DNA of 64,000 nt, from contig CM064509.1 in assembly GCA_032716605.1 (NCBI GenBank), positions 38,288,924 to 38,352,923 of the forward strand, read 5' to 3'. Within the stretch, counting starts at the first letter, position 1; every line of letters begins with the position of its first letter. A program made the translations under genes and the position numbers. Below, piece after piece: positions 52,776 to 64,000 of the stretch. The notes beneath the pieces are model-generated. The model did no database searches. It was not told the origin of the DNA and saw nothing but the letters and a program-made list of their open reading frames with translations. The stretch is from Paralithodes platypus. Taxonomy: Eukaryota > Arthropoda > Malacostraca > Decapoda > Lithodidae.

Positions 52776-52777
<2 letters not shown>

Positions 52778-52896
52778 TGATATATCGCTCTCCATTTCTG
52801 CCTAGTGTACCTGAATCAGTGATGAACAAGCATGGTGGTGACCTCATTATATCTTAACATACATATAGTACACTGTTATACTGGCTTGCTGGGGGA

Positions 52897-53158
<262 letters not shown>

Positions 53159-53269
53159 TTGTGAATAAACCATCTCTCTATTAACCTCATGACTACCACA
53201 GAGTCTTTCTAAACTGTATAAAATCGTCTACCATTAGCCTGAATAACCTGCCAATATGTGTTATCGACC

Positions 53270-53925
53270 GGACAACTCAACCAGTAGACCATTTCAACCA
53301 GTAGCTCTCAACCAGTACCAAATCAACCAATATGGTTAGGTTAGGTTAGGTTAGTAATATATTTTGGCACTGGTTTGGTTGGTCTTGGTTGATTTGGCAC
53401 TGGTTGAGAGCTACTGGTTGGTTGAAATGGTCAGGTTAGTACCAGTACGGTACTATAAGTTGGCACTGGTTTGGTTGGTCTTGGTTGATTTGGCACTGGT
53501 TGAGAGCTACTGGTTGAAATGGTCAGGTTAGTACTATATGTTGGCACTGGTTTGGTTGGTCATACAAAGGAGTACAAGTACAAAGGAAATCAAGCAACAA
53601 CAGATCTAGTGACCCTTCTAGGCTGCTTGTCCTCCAAAACACCGAGGATCAAGTGTCCAAACAGTGGTTTAGAGTGGGTAAGGGAACATTGGAAAGGGAA
53701 CTACTGCCCTGGAACTAATGTCCGTGGCAGGATTAAGAAGTTAGTAGGGGACAGATGGGTTAGTATCTGGTCTTGATTGATTTGGCACTGGTTGAAAGTT
53801 ACTGGTTGAAATGGTTAGGTTAGTACTATATTTTGGCACTGGTTTGGTTGGTCTTGGTTGATTTGGCACTGGTTGAGAGATACTGGTTGAAATGGTCTAC
53901 TGGTTGAGATGTCCAGGAACCATTA
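53270..53925. repeat. Foldback cluster with TTAGG-like loop
   Basis: Left arm gaccatttcaaccagtagct (53287) pairs with right-arm copies at ~53395-53430, 53485-53523, 53778-53815 and 53860-53900. A loop at 53335-53355 holds (GGTTA)4. Same ACCAGT unit vocabulary as 58448-58760. Confidence 0.85.
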
Positions 53926-54141
53926 TCGTATGTTGAAGTTCGTGCGAGCAGGAGGGATAGTACGGTACTCTTGAACGTGACTGTACATCGATGTGACTAT
54001 GAGGTTGGTTGTGTACAATCTTTGGTTGACTACATACCGTACATATGTACACACGCAGGTACACACACGGACACACACACACACATTGACTGCCGGCTTG
54101 AAATAAACCGATTATTATTATTATTACACACACACGCACAC

Positions 54142-54174
<33 letters not shown>

Positions 54175-54411
54175 GCAGTTGCATCATAGTTTTATTTGAC
54201 AATATCGTCTTTCACATAAAAATATTTTAGTTTTCAGAATTTGCGGTCACGGGTCTCTTAGTATAATCTATAATCCTATAACTGTCATGGGTGGTGTGGT
54301 GTGGGTGACATGTCCGAGGTACCGTATATAGTTAACTTGGTATGGATCACCACCATGGCTACCACACTGACATGGATACCGATCGTCTCCTACCAACTCC
54401 CAGTTAGCTGT

Positions 54412-54720
54412 ATTATAAGAACATAAGAACATAAGAAAATGGGAGTCTGCAGAAAGCCGATTGGCCTAAGCAAGGCAGATCCCTGTCCCACACAACCCCA
54501 ATTACAAAGCCCAATTATAGGCTCAACACTCTAATACCCTGAGGATCATCTTACCAAAACGGTTAGAGATTAACGCAGGATTACGGGGGTCTGCAGAGCG
54601 CTGATTGGCCCAACCCTGCTGATCCCCCTTCACACCCAACCCTTCTCGTCCATATGCTTATCCAATTTTATCTTAAAGCTCCCTATCGTTTTTAATCCCA
54701 CTATAGCACTTGGTATAGCA
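54412..54720 (-). mobile_element. LINE reverse-transcriptase C-terminus with octamer tail
   Basis: The reverse strand encodes LPSAIVGLKTIGSFKIKLDK / HMDE near 54655-54715; the tail at 54417-54437 repeats AACATAAG. Confidence 0.75.
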
Positions 54721-54900
54721 CTTATAGCACTTATATCAGTGTACCGTAATATTTATAGTCTTAAGGAGGTAGTGGGGCTAAACATGAGGGAGGGGGGGTG
54801 TGGTGATAATATGTCCGAGGTTTGTTATCGATCACTACCATGGTTACCACAGTGACATGGATATCGATCGTCTGCTACCAACTGTATAACTGTGTATTAA

Positions 54901-55010
54901 GGGGAGGTGTGGTGAAGTGGTCTTGCCACTGGCCTGGTAATCCAAAGGTCCCGGGTTCAAATCCCGATGTATCAATGGGAAGATATTATTGGGATGGAAT
55001 TTGTGCTGTA
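54901..55010 (+). repeat. tRNA-like SINE head (Thr-like)
   Basis: GGTGTGGTGAAGTGG A-box region, CTGGTAA loop (GGT, threonine-like), and CCCGGGTTCAAATCCCG T-arm. Acceptor stem unpaired; a SINE body follows to about 55080. Confidence 0.65.
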
Positions 55011-55129
55011 CCAGGTATCAGTGCATTACCACAAGCCCACCGAAACGTCAATAAAATACCCTCATTGTTCCCTGATTAAATAGCACTGTATGAATATTCC
55101 CATATTCAAAATATGCTATAGGGGTGCAA

Positions 55130-55447
55130 TGCCTGGTGAGTTATCTGCTCAACAGGTGGCGTTGTGTGTGTGTAAGTGTGAGAGTCCGAGTGTAGGGGTG
55201 AGACAGTGAAGCACGGGAACGAGGTGGCTTCAAAGATGGGGTCGTTTCGGGCCATGAGTGAGCACCGTGCCTCATGTGAAGGCAAGATGGCAGGTGCTCG
55301 TTGTACTCTACGTGCTTCACTTGTCTCACTCCCTAGACTGGAACAAGACCTCACGGGCTTCACTGTTCATTGTAAAGCGGTGAATGTTAAGGCTCTCAGC
55401 CTATGCCCGAGAGGAAGTAAGTTAGAAAAAAAAAAAAAAAAAAAATG
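55130..55447. other. Coding-like segment ending in poly-A, possible retroposed sequence
   Basis: Balanced composition with long frames on both strands. Forward: EVASKMGSFRAMSEHRASCE, then SLPRLEQDLTGFTVHCKAV. Reverse: ILPSHEARCSLMARNDPIFE. Ends in ~20 A at 55428-55446. No acceptor gives a clean exon in the forward frame. I do not recognise the source. Confidence 0.35.
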
Positions 55448-55580
55448 TATTGTATCAGTGTCAAGTGTCTTAAGGGGGTAGTGGGGCTAAACATGGGGGA
55501 GGGGGGGTGTTGATATGTCCAAGGTATAGAGTTTGGTACCAACTGTATAAACTGTATTGTATCAGTGTCAAGTGTCTTAA

Positions 55581-56226
55581 CCCTTTCACGCATTTATGAC
55601 GCAGAGGTTGCCAGATTAGCAATAAGAAATAGAGTTCTCTCACTCTTATAATTACCTCTCCAAAATTAGTGTCTGCCCACAGCTAACTCAAAGACAACTG
55701 CAGAGGTTGAAGTAACTAAACTAAAGGTTTCTAAATACCCCTGATGGTAACAAAGGCTTTAAAGTATCCCCAATAGGCTCAACACAGCTAACTCAAAGAC
55801 AACTGCAGAGGTTGAAGTAACTAAACTAAAGGTTTCTAAATACCCCTGATGGTAACAAAGGCTTTAAAGTATCCCCAATAGGCTCAACACAGCTAACTCA
55901 AAGACAACTGCAGAGGTTGAAGTAACTAAACTAAAGGTTTCTAAATACCCCTGATGGTAACAAAGGCTTTAAAGTATCCCCAATAGGCTCAACACAGCTA
56001 ACTCAAAGACAACTGCAGAGGTTGAAGTAACTAAACTAAAGGTTTCTAAATACCCCTGATGGTAACAAAGGCTTTAAAGTATCCCCAATAGGCTCAACAC
56101 AGCTAACTCAAAGACAACTGCAGAGGTTGAAGTAACTAAACTAAAGGTTTCTAAATGCCTCTGATGGTAACAAAGGCTTTAAAGTATCCCCAATAGGCTC
56201 AACATCGCGTCATATGTCGGAGAGGG
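55581..56226 (+). mobile_element. TTAA MITE with five 105-bp units
   Basis: TTAA at 55577 and 56227; 646 bp. Units start near 55678, 55783, 55888, 55993 and 56098. The flanks match an uninterrupted paralogous site at 55455-55500. Confidence 0.95.
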
Positions 56227-56404
56227 TTAAGGGGGTAGTGGGGCATAAACATGAGGGAGAGAGGGGGTGGTGATATGTCCGAGGTATAGAGTTTGGCATT
56301 GACCACCACCATGGTTACCACAGTGACATGGACACCGATCGTCTGCTACCAACCCCCAATTAGCTATATTATATCAATGTCACATAATTTATAATCTGGT
56401 TAAG

Positions 56405-56610
56405 GGAAGGTTTTTAGTTTGTTCCCTAGACCTCCATCAAGCTTAAAGAATCACCCCCTAGACCCCCTTTCAAGATAAATTTGTACATTTTTCGGTAGAA
56501 AAATGTATCGGCCGAAGGCCGCTATCGCTCGCCAGGAAAACATCGACGTCTAAATGGCACGAAAGGTCTTAATATTGAAAACAAAATGAGGCGAAAAGTC
56601 TCAAAATCGC
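56405..56610 (+). mobile_element. CTTAAGGGG MITE, right end lost
   Basis: ttaagggaaggtttttagtt to aaaatcgccaaactaac. Confidence 0.75.
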
Positions 56611-56862
56611 CAAACTAACATAACGAAGCTGTATTATATCAGTGTACCGTAATATATATAGTCTTAAGAGGGTAGTGGGGCTAAACATGGGGGAGAGAGG
56701 GGGTGTGGTGGTGATGATATGTCCGAGGTAGAGAGTTTGTTATTGATTACGGTACTACCATGGATACCAATCGTCTCCTTAGTGTGAATTATATCAGGGT
56801 CTACGGAATCTGTAGTTTGGTCAGTTTCACCTTCAGGTAAACATAAGCTACTGTATGGTTTA

Positions 56863-56863
56863 G

Positions 56864-56948
<85 letters not shown>

Positions 56949-57040
56949 CTTATAAATTCGAGGTGTGTTTATAAATATCTAAGGGAGTTATGATAATTGA
57001 TTTGGGGTTGCTGTGTGTTTGCTTGATAATAACACCTTCC

Positions 57041-57080
<40 letters not shown>

Positions 57081-57105
57081 CACCCACACACCTACACCCA
57101 CACAC
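56863..57105. repeat. (CA)n microsatellites with duplicated flank
   Basis: CA 56863-56945 and 57050-57105. Both are followed by ctgccttataaattcgaggt, so the ~170-bp block is duplicated. Confidence 0.93.
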
Positions 57106-57215
57106 ACCCCACTGCCTTATAAATTCGAGGTGTGTTGAGGAGTACAAAGGAAGCCAAGCAACAACAGGTCTTGCAACCCTGAACTGATCAAAATCGTCCA
57201 CTGTCAGCCAATGTA

Positions 57216-57426
57216 CGGTCGCGCTAATAAGTCATGGCCCAGCTGTCATTACGTTTGGCTTGCTCTGTGCTGTATTAATGTCTGTCAGATGTTGAATAGG
57301 GTGGGTAAGTGTAGGAACATGTTTGTATATTTCACTCAATATGAAGAAATGAAGCTTAGATATTGCTGATACCAATTATTGATCAAAACATACTTGGTGC
57401 CGAGACATCACTTATTAGCGCGACTG
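57216..57426. mobile_element. mariner-like MITE, reverse
   Basis: TA-flanked; CGGTCGCGCTAATAAGT / ACTTATTAGCGCGACTG. Confidence 0.92.
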
Positions 57427-57584
57427 TACAGTATCCTACATAAGTTTTGTTCTCCCTTATATGGTGTGGATAATGGAAGTAAGATGGGTGGGGTGGAATT
57501 AACTTGTTTTGTGTGAACGTGTTTATTTTGTGTGTGTGTGTGTTGTGTTGTGTGCGTATTTGTTCGTTAATATTTGTGTGTATT

Positions 57585-57868
57585 TGAGAGAGAGAGAGAG
57601 AGAGGAATAGATAGATATAGATAGCTAGAGAGAGAGAGAGAGAGAGAGAGAGGAATAGATAGATATAGAGAGAGAGAGAGAGAGAGAGAGAGGAATAGAC
57701 AGAGAGAGAGAGAGAGAGAGAGAGAGGAATATATATATATATAGATAGCTAGAGAGAGAGAGAGGAATAGATAGATATAGATAGCTAGAGAGAGAGAGAG
57801 ATGGAGAGAGGAATAGATAGATATAGATAGCTAGAGAGAGAGAGAGGAATAGATAGATATAGATAGCT

Positions 57869-57899
<31 letters not shown>

Positions 57900-57932
57900 T
57901 AGATAGATATATATATAGAGAGAGAGAGGGAA
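57585..57932. repeat. (GA)n / (TAGA)n compound repeat
   Basis: Repeated gaatagatagatatagatag and GA runs. Confidence 0.96.
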
Positions 57933-58047
57933 TAGTGTGAGGCAGCATAATTTAGCACTCCATCTGTGAGTGAGTGAGTGAGCAAATCTGGTGTTCATTA
58001 TAAAAGCAAGGGTGGCTTATTCAATGCTCAACACTGACACACACACA

Positions 58048-58200
58048 CATGTCCGATGTCGCCAATTGGCTAAAAATACAGACTACACACACATCCACAG
58101 CCATTCCAACGATACATATAACACACCTACACATATAGGAGGCGGGAAATAACGAGCATGCTCACTCCCGCAATACAACTAGAGTAAGTACAACTAGAGT

Positions 58201-58253
<53 letters not shown>

Positions 58254-58280
58254 ACATAAGTGGATCGTTATTTTGTTTTC

Positions 58281-58325
<45 letters not shown>
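58048..58325. repeat. SINE tail region plus (CA)n and (CT)n
   Basis: 58048-58140 matches the 3' part of the SINE at 38440-38520; CA 58205-58250, CT 58280-58322. Confidence 0.8.
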
Positions 58326-58447
58326 GATCAACCTTTATACAGGAATGCACTGCAGCATACCTCATCACTAATACACAATATGGCGATTCAACCCTTTAGT
58401 GCCCTAGTAACTCCAAGTGTTCACACATACCGGTATTTGTTGGTTCC

Positions 58448-58760
58448 AGGTCAGTTGAACCAGTGCCACTTCAACCAGTGCCACTTTAACCAGTGCTAAC
58501 TCAACCAGTGGCCACTTCAACCAGTGACCATTTCAACCAGTGACCATTTTAACCAGTAACCTAACCTAACTAACCTAACCTAACCTAACCTAACCTAACC
58601 TAACCTAACCTAACCTAACTAACCTAACCTAACCTAACCTAAGCTAACCTACTGGTTAAAATGGTCACTGATTGAAATCGTCACTGGTTGAAGTGGCCAC
58701 TGGTTGAGTTAGCACTGGTTAAAGTGGCACTGGTTGAAGTGGCACTGGTTCAACTGACCT
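58448..58760. repeat. Foldback: 110-bp arms around telomere-like repeats
   Basis: Left arm 58448-58557 and right arm 58651-58760 are reverse complements with about two mismatches. Arms are built from variants of AACCAGTG-CCACTTC. The 93-base spacer is CCTAA repeats (TTAGG, arthropod telomere unit) with slight irregularity. Confidence 0.96.
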
Positions 58761-58820
58761 GTCACCGTATCTGTTTATAGATAAGTCGATTAGATAGACA
58801 TGTGATAATCCTATAACAAC

Positions 58821-59098
58821 TTGAGATGGTTCGGCCATATGGAACGTATGGAAAGCGAGAGATTGACTAAGAGGGTGTACGAGAGCGAGGTGGAAGGACA
58901 GAGAGGGAGAGGTGCACCGAGAGAGAGGTGGAAGGATGGAGTGAAGAAGTATATGAATGAAGGCGGTGCTGGTTGGGATGAGGGGCGTCGACTGACTGGG
59001 GACAGAGGTGCATGGGGGCGGTTCGTTCGTGGCCACCCCTTCGGGGATCACGGCTACAGGCAATAGATAGATAGATAGATAGATAGGAGGTCCAGAAA
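58821..59098 (+). mobile_element. LINE C-terminus with GATA tail
   Basis: Encodes MRWFGHMERMESERLTKRVY, GAPRERWKDGVKKYM, GDRGAWGRFVRG, stop, then (GATA)n at 59066-59085. Same LINE group as 22291-22913 but a different 3' end. Confidence 0.88.
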
Positions 59099-59264
59099 AA
59101 GCGAGTAGTACCCCCTTAAGATGGGTCCAAGGTTTGTGTGTTAGAGTGTACGTCAAAGGGTCCAAGCAGACCTTTTTGTTGGTCTCTTAGGACTGGTGGG
59201 GTTGCTTGAGTGGTCTTATATAACTACCACCTGGATCTCTCTCTCTCTCTATATATATATATAA

Positions 59265-59469
<205 letters not shown>

Positions 59470-59514
59470 AATTTATTTGATTGTACATTATTTATTTTAA
59501 TTATACAATATACT

Positions 59515-61375
59515 AGCAGGGGTACCCGGCGTTGCCCGGGTAATCACTATAATCACCATCACTACTACCACCACTACTACTACCATAATTACCATCATCA
59601 ATCACTACTACCACAATCATCACAATACTACTACTACCATAATCACCGGCCTCGACCTCCTTGTGCCTCATTAAACGGCGACCTCGATTTCGGCCGCTAA
59701 ATGACCTCCGATTTTGGATCTGACCTCATCCGTACCCCCATTTTGGGGGGCTGCGAGCAACTTTCGTTCCATACACCTTTTCGATCGGAGGCCTCCTTCT
59801 GCCCCAAACGGCAATTTTTTTCGCATTTTTTTCGCTCCCGTATACTACATTAGTTTTGCCGAAAATTTTATTAAACAAAAGTGTCTCTGATTTCCACTAA
59901 ACTCGCCTAAAACCATCTCCAAAGCCTGGACCCAGATTCACTAACGGTCGTAGCGTGCGATGTCGTACAGCAACCTACGATCGTTCCTAAGGGAGTGCGG
60001 AAGGTGTATTCACGAACGCATCGTTGAGCTCCCTTACGGCTCCCTTTCGGTTATTTTCACCGAGGCTTCTCTTGACCAATCAGGCGCTTGGCCTTTGTAA
60101 ATAAACAATATGTCACCCATATGACCGAATCGCCAAGAAGAACCTAATATACTTTAATTTATGAGCTTGTCATTGTTTAGCATGGCTAATTCGATCCACC
60201 ACAGCCAGCAGGAAGAAGAATAGAGTATCTTGTGAATTGATGATAAGAAATTAGCCTAGCTAGGCTACAGGGAAGTCTGTTAGTGGCCCAAGTTAAAGGA
60301 TTTTCGACGGATTGATCATTGATAATCATATGTTAGGCTAGTTGGGAGTGTATTATTTATACCTTAACCACAGTATATTGTTCTACTTTACCATGTCTAC
60401 ACCTAGACAGGGCGAGCCAAACCAAAATGCCAGACTTTACTATGTCTATGCCTACACAGGCAGTTCTAGCCAAGCCAAAATGCCAGACTTAGCCTAGGCC
60501 TAATATTTCAAAATAGTCCTAGGGTATTTTGTTTTGTATTCACAACACCTCAAGGCCTATCTACCTTTTCAAAATAGGCCTAGCATAGGCCTATTCAATC
60601 TATTATCCAACAGTTGGCCATGGGAAATAATGATAGGTTGAGGGGGGCTTTGTCCCCCTCACCTCCCATGGCTTATTGCCATCATCAAATATATTACCAG
60701 CATGGGACTAATAACAGCTAGTTAACAATGAGGACGGTACGCCTGCAACCACCATCTTAACCTGCTAGGCTTCTACTTTACCATGCTTAGGCTACACCAA
60801 GCTAGGCATTGCTAGCCTAACCAAAATACCATACGTAGGCCTAACTTTTCTAGCCTAAATAGCCCTAACTTTTTCAAAATAAACGTAGGTTATATCCTAG
60901 GCTAGGCTAAACAAAAATATTCACAACACCATATAGGCTAGCCTATTATTTGTTGTTTAGACTATGCCTAGGGTAATTTTTTTCATAATGTTTTTCCTGT
61001 GATAATTTCAAATTTGTTGAGGAAATAGGCTACCCTAATCAAACTCAGCTAGGCATTGCTAGCCTAACCAAACTACCATACATAGGCCTAACTTGTCTAG
61101 CCTAAATAGCCCTAACTTTTCAAAATAAACCTAGGTTATAGCCTAGGCTAGGCTAAACAAAATTATTCACACAGCGTTTATTATTTATTCATTTTTTAGG
61201 CTAGGCCTAGGGTAATTCTTTTCATCATTTTGTTCCTGTGATACTTTCAAATTTGTTGAGGAATAGGCTGCCCTAATCTAACTCAGAGGTGGTCACCAAA
61301 ACTGTGGGAGGAGTTTAGTAACAAAAGTCGGGTAACAGACAGACAAACATTGACCTTTATTTATTAAGATTTACA
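59515..61375. repeat. Unclassified repeat-rich element with CCCGG hairpin at its start
   Basis: Opens with the hairpin ACCCGGCGTTGCCCGGGT and ends gggtaacagacagacaaaca / ttgacctttatttattaag. Inside are a MITE-like stretch (59935-60060, cagattcactaacgg / attcacgaacg) and two ~240-bp direct repeats near 60790-61000 and 61040-61280 (ctaggcattgctagcctaac). No coding frame supported. Confidence 0.5.
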
Positions 61376-61394
61376 GACTTTGAGTATCTTGAAG

Positions 61395-61697
61395 TGCTCA
61401 AGAGAGAGAGAGAGAGAGAGAGTGAGTGTGTGTGGTGTGGTGTGGTGTGTGTGTGTGTGTGTGCAAGAGATATCGAGTGATGAGTGTGAGTGTGCACAAA
61501 TCAAGACGGTCGTGGTGTGTGTGTGTGTGTGTGTGTGTAAGTGAGAGAGAGAGAGTGTTTGGTGTGTGTGTGAGAGATATCGAGTGATGAGTGTGAGTGT
61601 GCACGGATTAAGACGGTCGTGGCGTGTGTGTGTGTGTGTGTGTAAAAGAGATATCGAGTGATGAGTGTGAGTGTGCACGGATTAAGACGGTCGTGGC

Positions 61698-61743
<46 letters not shown>

Positions 61744-61908
61744 TGGGGTTGATTAATGGAATCCCCGATCACTGGATTATTGTGAATGATTTAGTGGTGG
61801 TGGTGTGTGTGTGTGAGAGAGAGAGAGAGAGTGTGTGAGTGAGAGGGAGAGGGTGTTAATCAATGGAATCCCCGATCACTGGATTATTGTGAATGATTTA
61901 GTGGTGGT

Positions 61909-61952
<44 letters not shown>

Positions 61953-62450
61953 TGTGAGAGAGAGAGAGTGTGAGTGAGAGGGAGAGGGTGTTAATCAATG
62001 AAATCCCCGATCACTGGATTATTGTGAATGATTTAGTGGTGGTGGTGAGAGAGAGAGAGAGAGTGTGAGTGAGAGGGAGAGGGTGTTAATCAATGAAATC
62101 CCCGATCACTGGATTATTGTGAATGATTTAGTGGTGGTGGTGAGAGAGAGAGAGAGAGAGAGAGTGTGAGAGAGAGAGAGTGTGAGTGAGAGGGAGAGGG
62201 TGTTAATCAATGAAATCCCCGATCACTGGATTATTGTGAATGATTTAGTGGTGGTGGTGTGTGTGAGAGAGAGAGAGAGAGAGTGTGAGTGAGAGGGAGA
62301 GGGTGTTAATCAATGAAATCCCCGATCACTGGATTATTGTGAATGATTTAGTGGTGGTGGTGAGAGAGAGAGAGTGTGAGTGAGAGGGAGAGGGTGTTAA
62401 TCAATGAAATCCCCGATCACTGGATTATTGTGAATGATTTAGTGGTGGTG

Positions 62451-62487
<37 letters not shown>

Positions 62488-62579
62488 TGTGAGAGAGAGA
62501 GAGTGTGAGTGAGAGGGAGAGGGTGTTAATCAATGAAATCCCCGATCACTGGATTATTGTGAATGATTTAGTGGTGGTG

Positions 62580-62610
<31 letters not shown>

Positions 62611-62836
62611 TGTGAGTGAGAGGGAGAGGGTGTTAATCAATGAAATCCCCGATCACTGGATTATTGTGAATGATTTAGTGGTGGTGGTGAGAGAGAGAGA
62701 GAGAGTGTTAATCAATGAAATCCCCGATCACTGGATTATTGTGAATGATTTAGTGGTGGTGGTGAGAGAGAGAGAGAGAGTGTGAATCAATGGAATCCCC
62801 GATCACTGGATTATTGTGAATGATTTAGTGGTGGTG

Positions 62837-62873
<37 letters not shown>

Positions 62874-62875
62874 TT
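61395..62875. repeat. Composite GA/TG minisatellite, ~11 units
   Basis: From 61744 units combine gttaatcaatgaaatccccg, atcactggattattgtgaat and gatttagtggtggtggtg with variable (GA)n/(GT)n. The first part (61440-61720) repeats a gatatcgagtgatgagtgtg block four times. Confidence 0.97.
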
Positions 62876-62899
62876 AGTGAATGAGAGAGATTGGGAGGA

Positions 62900-62935
<36 letters not shown>

Positions 62936-63084
62936 CTATGGAAGGAGATGGACGTGGATTTAACCTTTCCAATGCCTCTCTTCCCTCCCCCCGCCTCTTC
63001 CCCCCTTCCCCCTCCACTTCCCCCCTTATCCTCTCTACCGTCCAATACCTCTCTCTCCCCCCCTCTCCTGCATTTCCAATTTCT

Positions 63085-63185
63085 GCCAGGTAACCGAAAA
63101 ATGTACAAATTCACCTAGGAGGAGATCTTGAGGATGTTCTTTTTTTAAGCTTGATGGAGGTCTAGGGAGGAAACTAAAAAAATAG
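63085..63185. mobile_element. CTTAAGGGG MITE fragment
   Basis: ccaggtaaccgaaaaatgta, gcttgatggaggtctaggga. Confidence 0.6.
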
Positions 63186-63279
63186 TAAGTATATATATAT
63201 GTAAATAAATCGACCAATAAATATAACCTTCCCCCCGCTTTAACCCCCCTAACTTTAACACACAGCTAATACAGTACCT

Positions 63280-63425
63280 CAAATCCCCCCCCCCCCCCTC
63301 CCCTCCAGACAGATACAATAGCGGGTACTTCAGATACTTCACCCCCCCCTCCCCCCCCCCCCCCCACGCACACACACAATCTCTTTCCCGCCCCCTTCAT
63401 GCAGTTCCCCCCCCCCCCCCCCATG
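63280..63425. repeat. Poly-C runs
   Basis: Runs of 11-18 C at 63282, 63340-63365 and 63407-63421; on the reverse strand G-runs able to form quadruplexes. Base-calling errors are likely here. Confidence 0.9.
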
Positions 63426-63559
63426 CAGCATCCCCTCCCTCCCCCCAATGCAGTACCTCCTCCCCTCCCCCCTCCCCTCTCCCCTTCCCCTCACTTTTCT
63501 ACCCTCACCACCCACACAAGCACCCAATTCCTGACCTTCCTTCACACCCCTCTCTCTTG

Positions 63560-63975
63560 CTGTCTCCGCCCATGCCGTCTTCTGCAGGAGTGGCCACCTA
63601 TACCCTGTTTCACTTTCTAGGTCTGACTGGGTCGCGGACTTCGACATTTCTGAGTCCTGCGTTCCCGAATGCCGAGAAGATGGACGTTGGCCAGACGCCA
63701 TTTCCTCGGCGCGTAGTCCTTGTTGATGTAAAATCGATCCCGGTGACCTGGTCAGGGGGGCCGGTAAAGCTTCCAACCGAAACTCGCCGACCTGGGCAGC
63801 AGAATCGCGTGTTCTTGTTTGTGAGTCGTCGAGAACGTTGAACTCAGAAAGGTCTCGAAGGTTCAGATCTGGTATGTCATACTCTGAAGGGTCTTGAACT
63901 GAGGCGGGCTAGTCAGAAGAGCTCTCATACTCTGCCGGCTAGAACACAAGCTGCTGCCCCTCTCCGTTCCCAATA
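63560..63975 (-). other. Coding-like segment, reverse strand
   Basis: The reverse strand reads SVQDPSEYDIPDLNLRDLSE, FNVLDDSQTRTRDSAAQVGE and on to SDLESETGYRWPLLQKTAW with one stop near its start (about 63914). Composition is more GC-rich than its surroundings. It may be the acidic N-terminal part of a retroelement protein or a host exon cut by the window edge; I do not recognise it. Confidence 0.35.
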
Positions 63976-64000
63976 CCGGCAAAGCTTTAGGTTCTGGCTG

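Larger units (their letters stand above)
54281..56810. repeat. Locally amplified ~130-bp block, five copies
   Basis: Blocks with ggtggtgatatgtccgaggt and accatggttaccacagtgac / atcgtctgctaccaac occur near 54285, 54765, 55470, 56230 and 56650, some truncated, separated by later insertions. Confidence 0.75.

Noticed and set aside
54901..54975. tRNA-Thr gene
   Set aside because: Acceptor stem and anticodon stem are poor; it is joined to a SINE-like body.
61744..62830. CRISPR-like array
   Set aside because: Spacers are GA/GT microsatellite; it is a composite minisatellite.
63266..63776. Gly-rich reverse frames
   Set aside because: Most of the length is poly-C on the forward strand; only the part beyond 63560 looks coding-like and is listed separately.

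Overview
This is eukaryotic genomic DNA. It carries a spliced gene with short exons in large, repeat-filled introns, one long open reading frame, and dense retroposons, MITEs, tRNA-derived SINEs and microsatellites. Several tracts of TTAGG/CCTAA, the arthropod telomere unit, together with the heavy microsatellite and SINE load, suggest an arthropod, most likely a decapod crustacean. The species cannot be fixed from the sequence alone. There is no operon-like packing, CRISPR array or rRNA.

Layout. Positions 1-6.8 kb are intergenic and repeat-rich (mariner-like and TTAA-type MITEs, SINEs, LINE 3' fragments). Positions ~6.8-24.9 kb hold NADSYN1 (glutamine-dependent NAD+ synthetase) on the + strand. 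Fourteen coding exons join in phase to 767 codons, with the glutaminase triad E45/K114/C175 and the ATP P-loop SGGVDSS intact. Its introns hold a truncated copy of exon 2, a decayed echo of the P-loop segment of exon 7, an intronic hairpin and many transposon copies. A possible alternative last exon with a 23-residue repeat lies at 24.3-24.8 kb. Positions 25-31.3 kb are repeats, including a 1.2 kb Tigger/pogo-like element and a 49-bp perfect-like hairpin. Positions 31.5-33.75 kb hold an uninterrupted 744-codon ORF for an unrecognised Ser/Pro/Thr-rich protein with a large internal duplication; it may continue through a splice donor at its end. Positions 34-64 kb hold almost no supported host coding sequence. 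They contain MITE families, LINE remnants, composite minisatellites and two foldback structures whose loops are telomere-like repeats.

The most notable structures are four. First, a TTAA-target (piggyBac-like) MITE family whose copies differ in length by whole numbers of a 105-bp internal unit, with a paralogous empty site nearby. Second, a foldback with 110-bp arms enclosing (CCTAA)n. Third, the duplicated NADSYN1 exon pieces and possible alternative C-terminus. Fourth, the unknown internally duplicated protein at 31.5 kb. I did not find a clear new multi-gene system; the accessory content is mobile and repetitive DNA.
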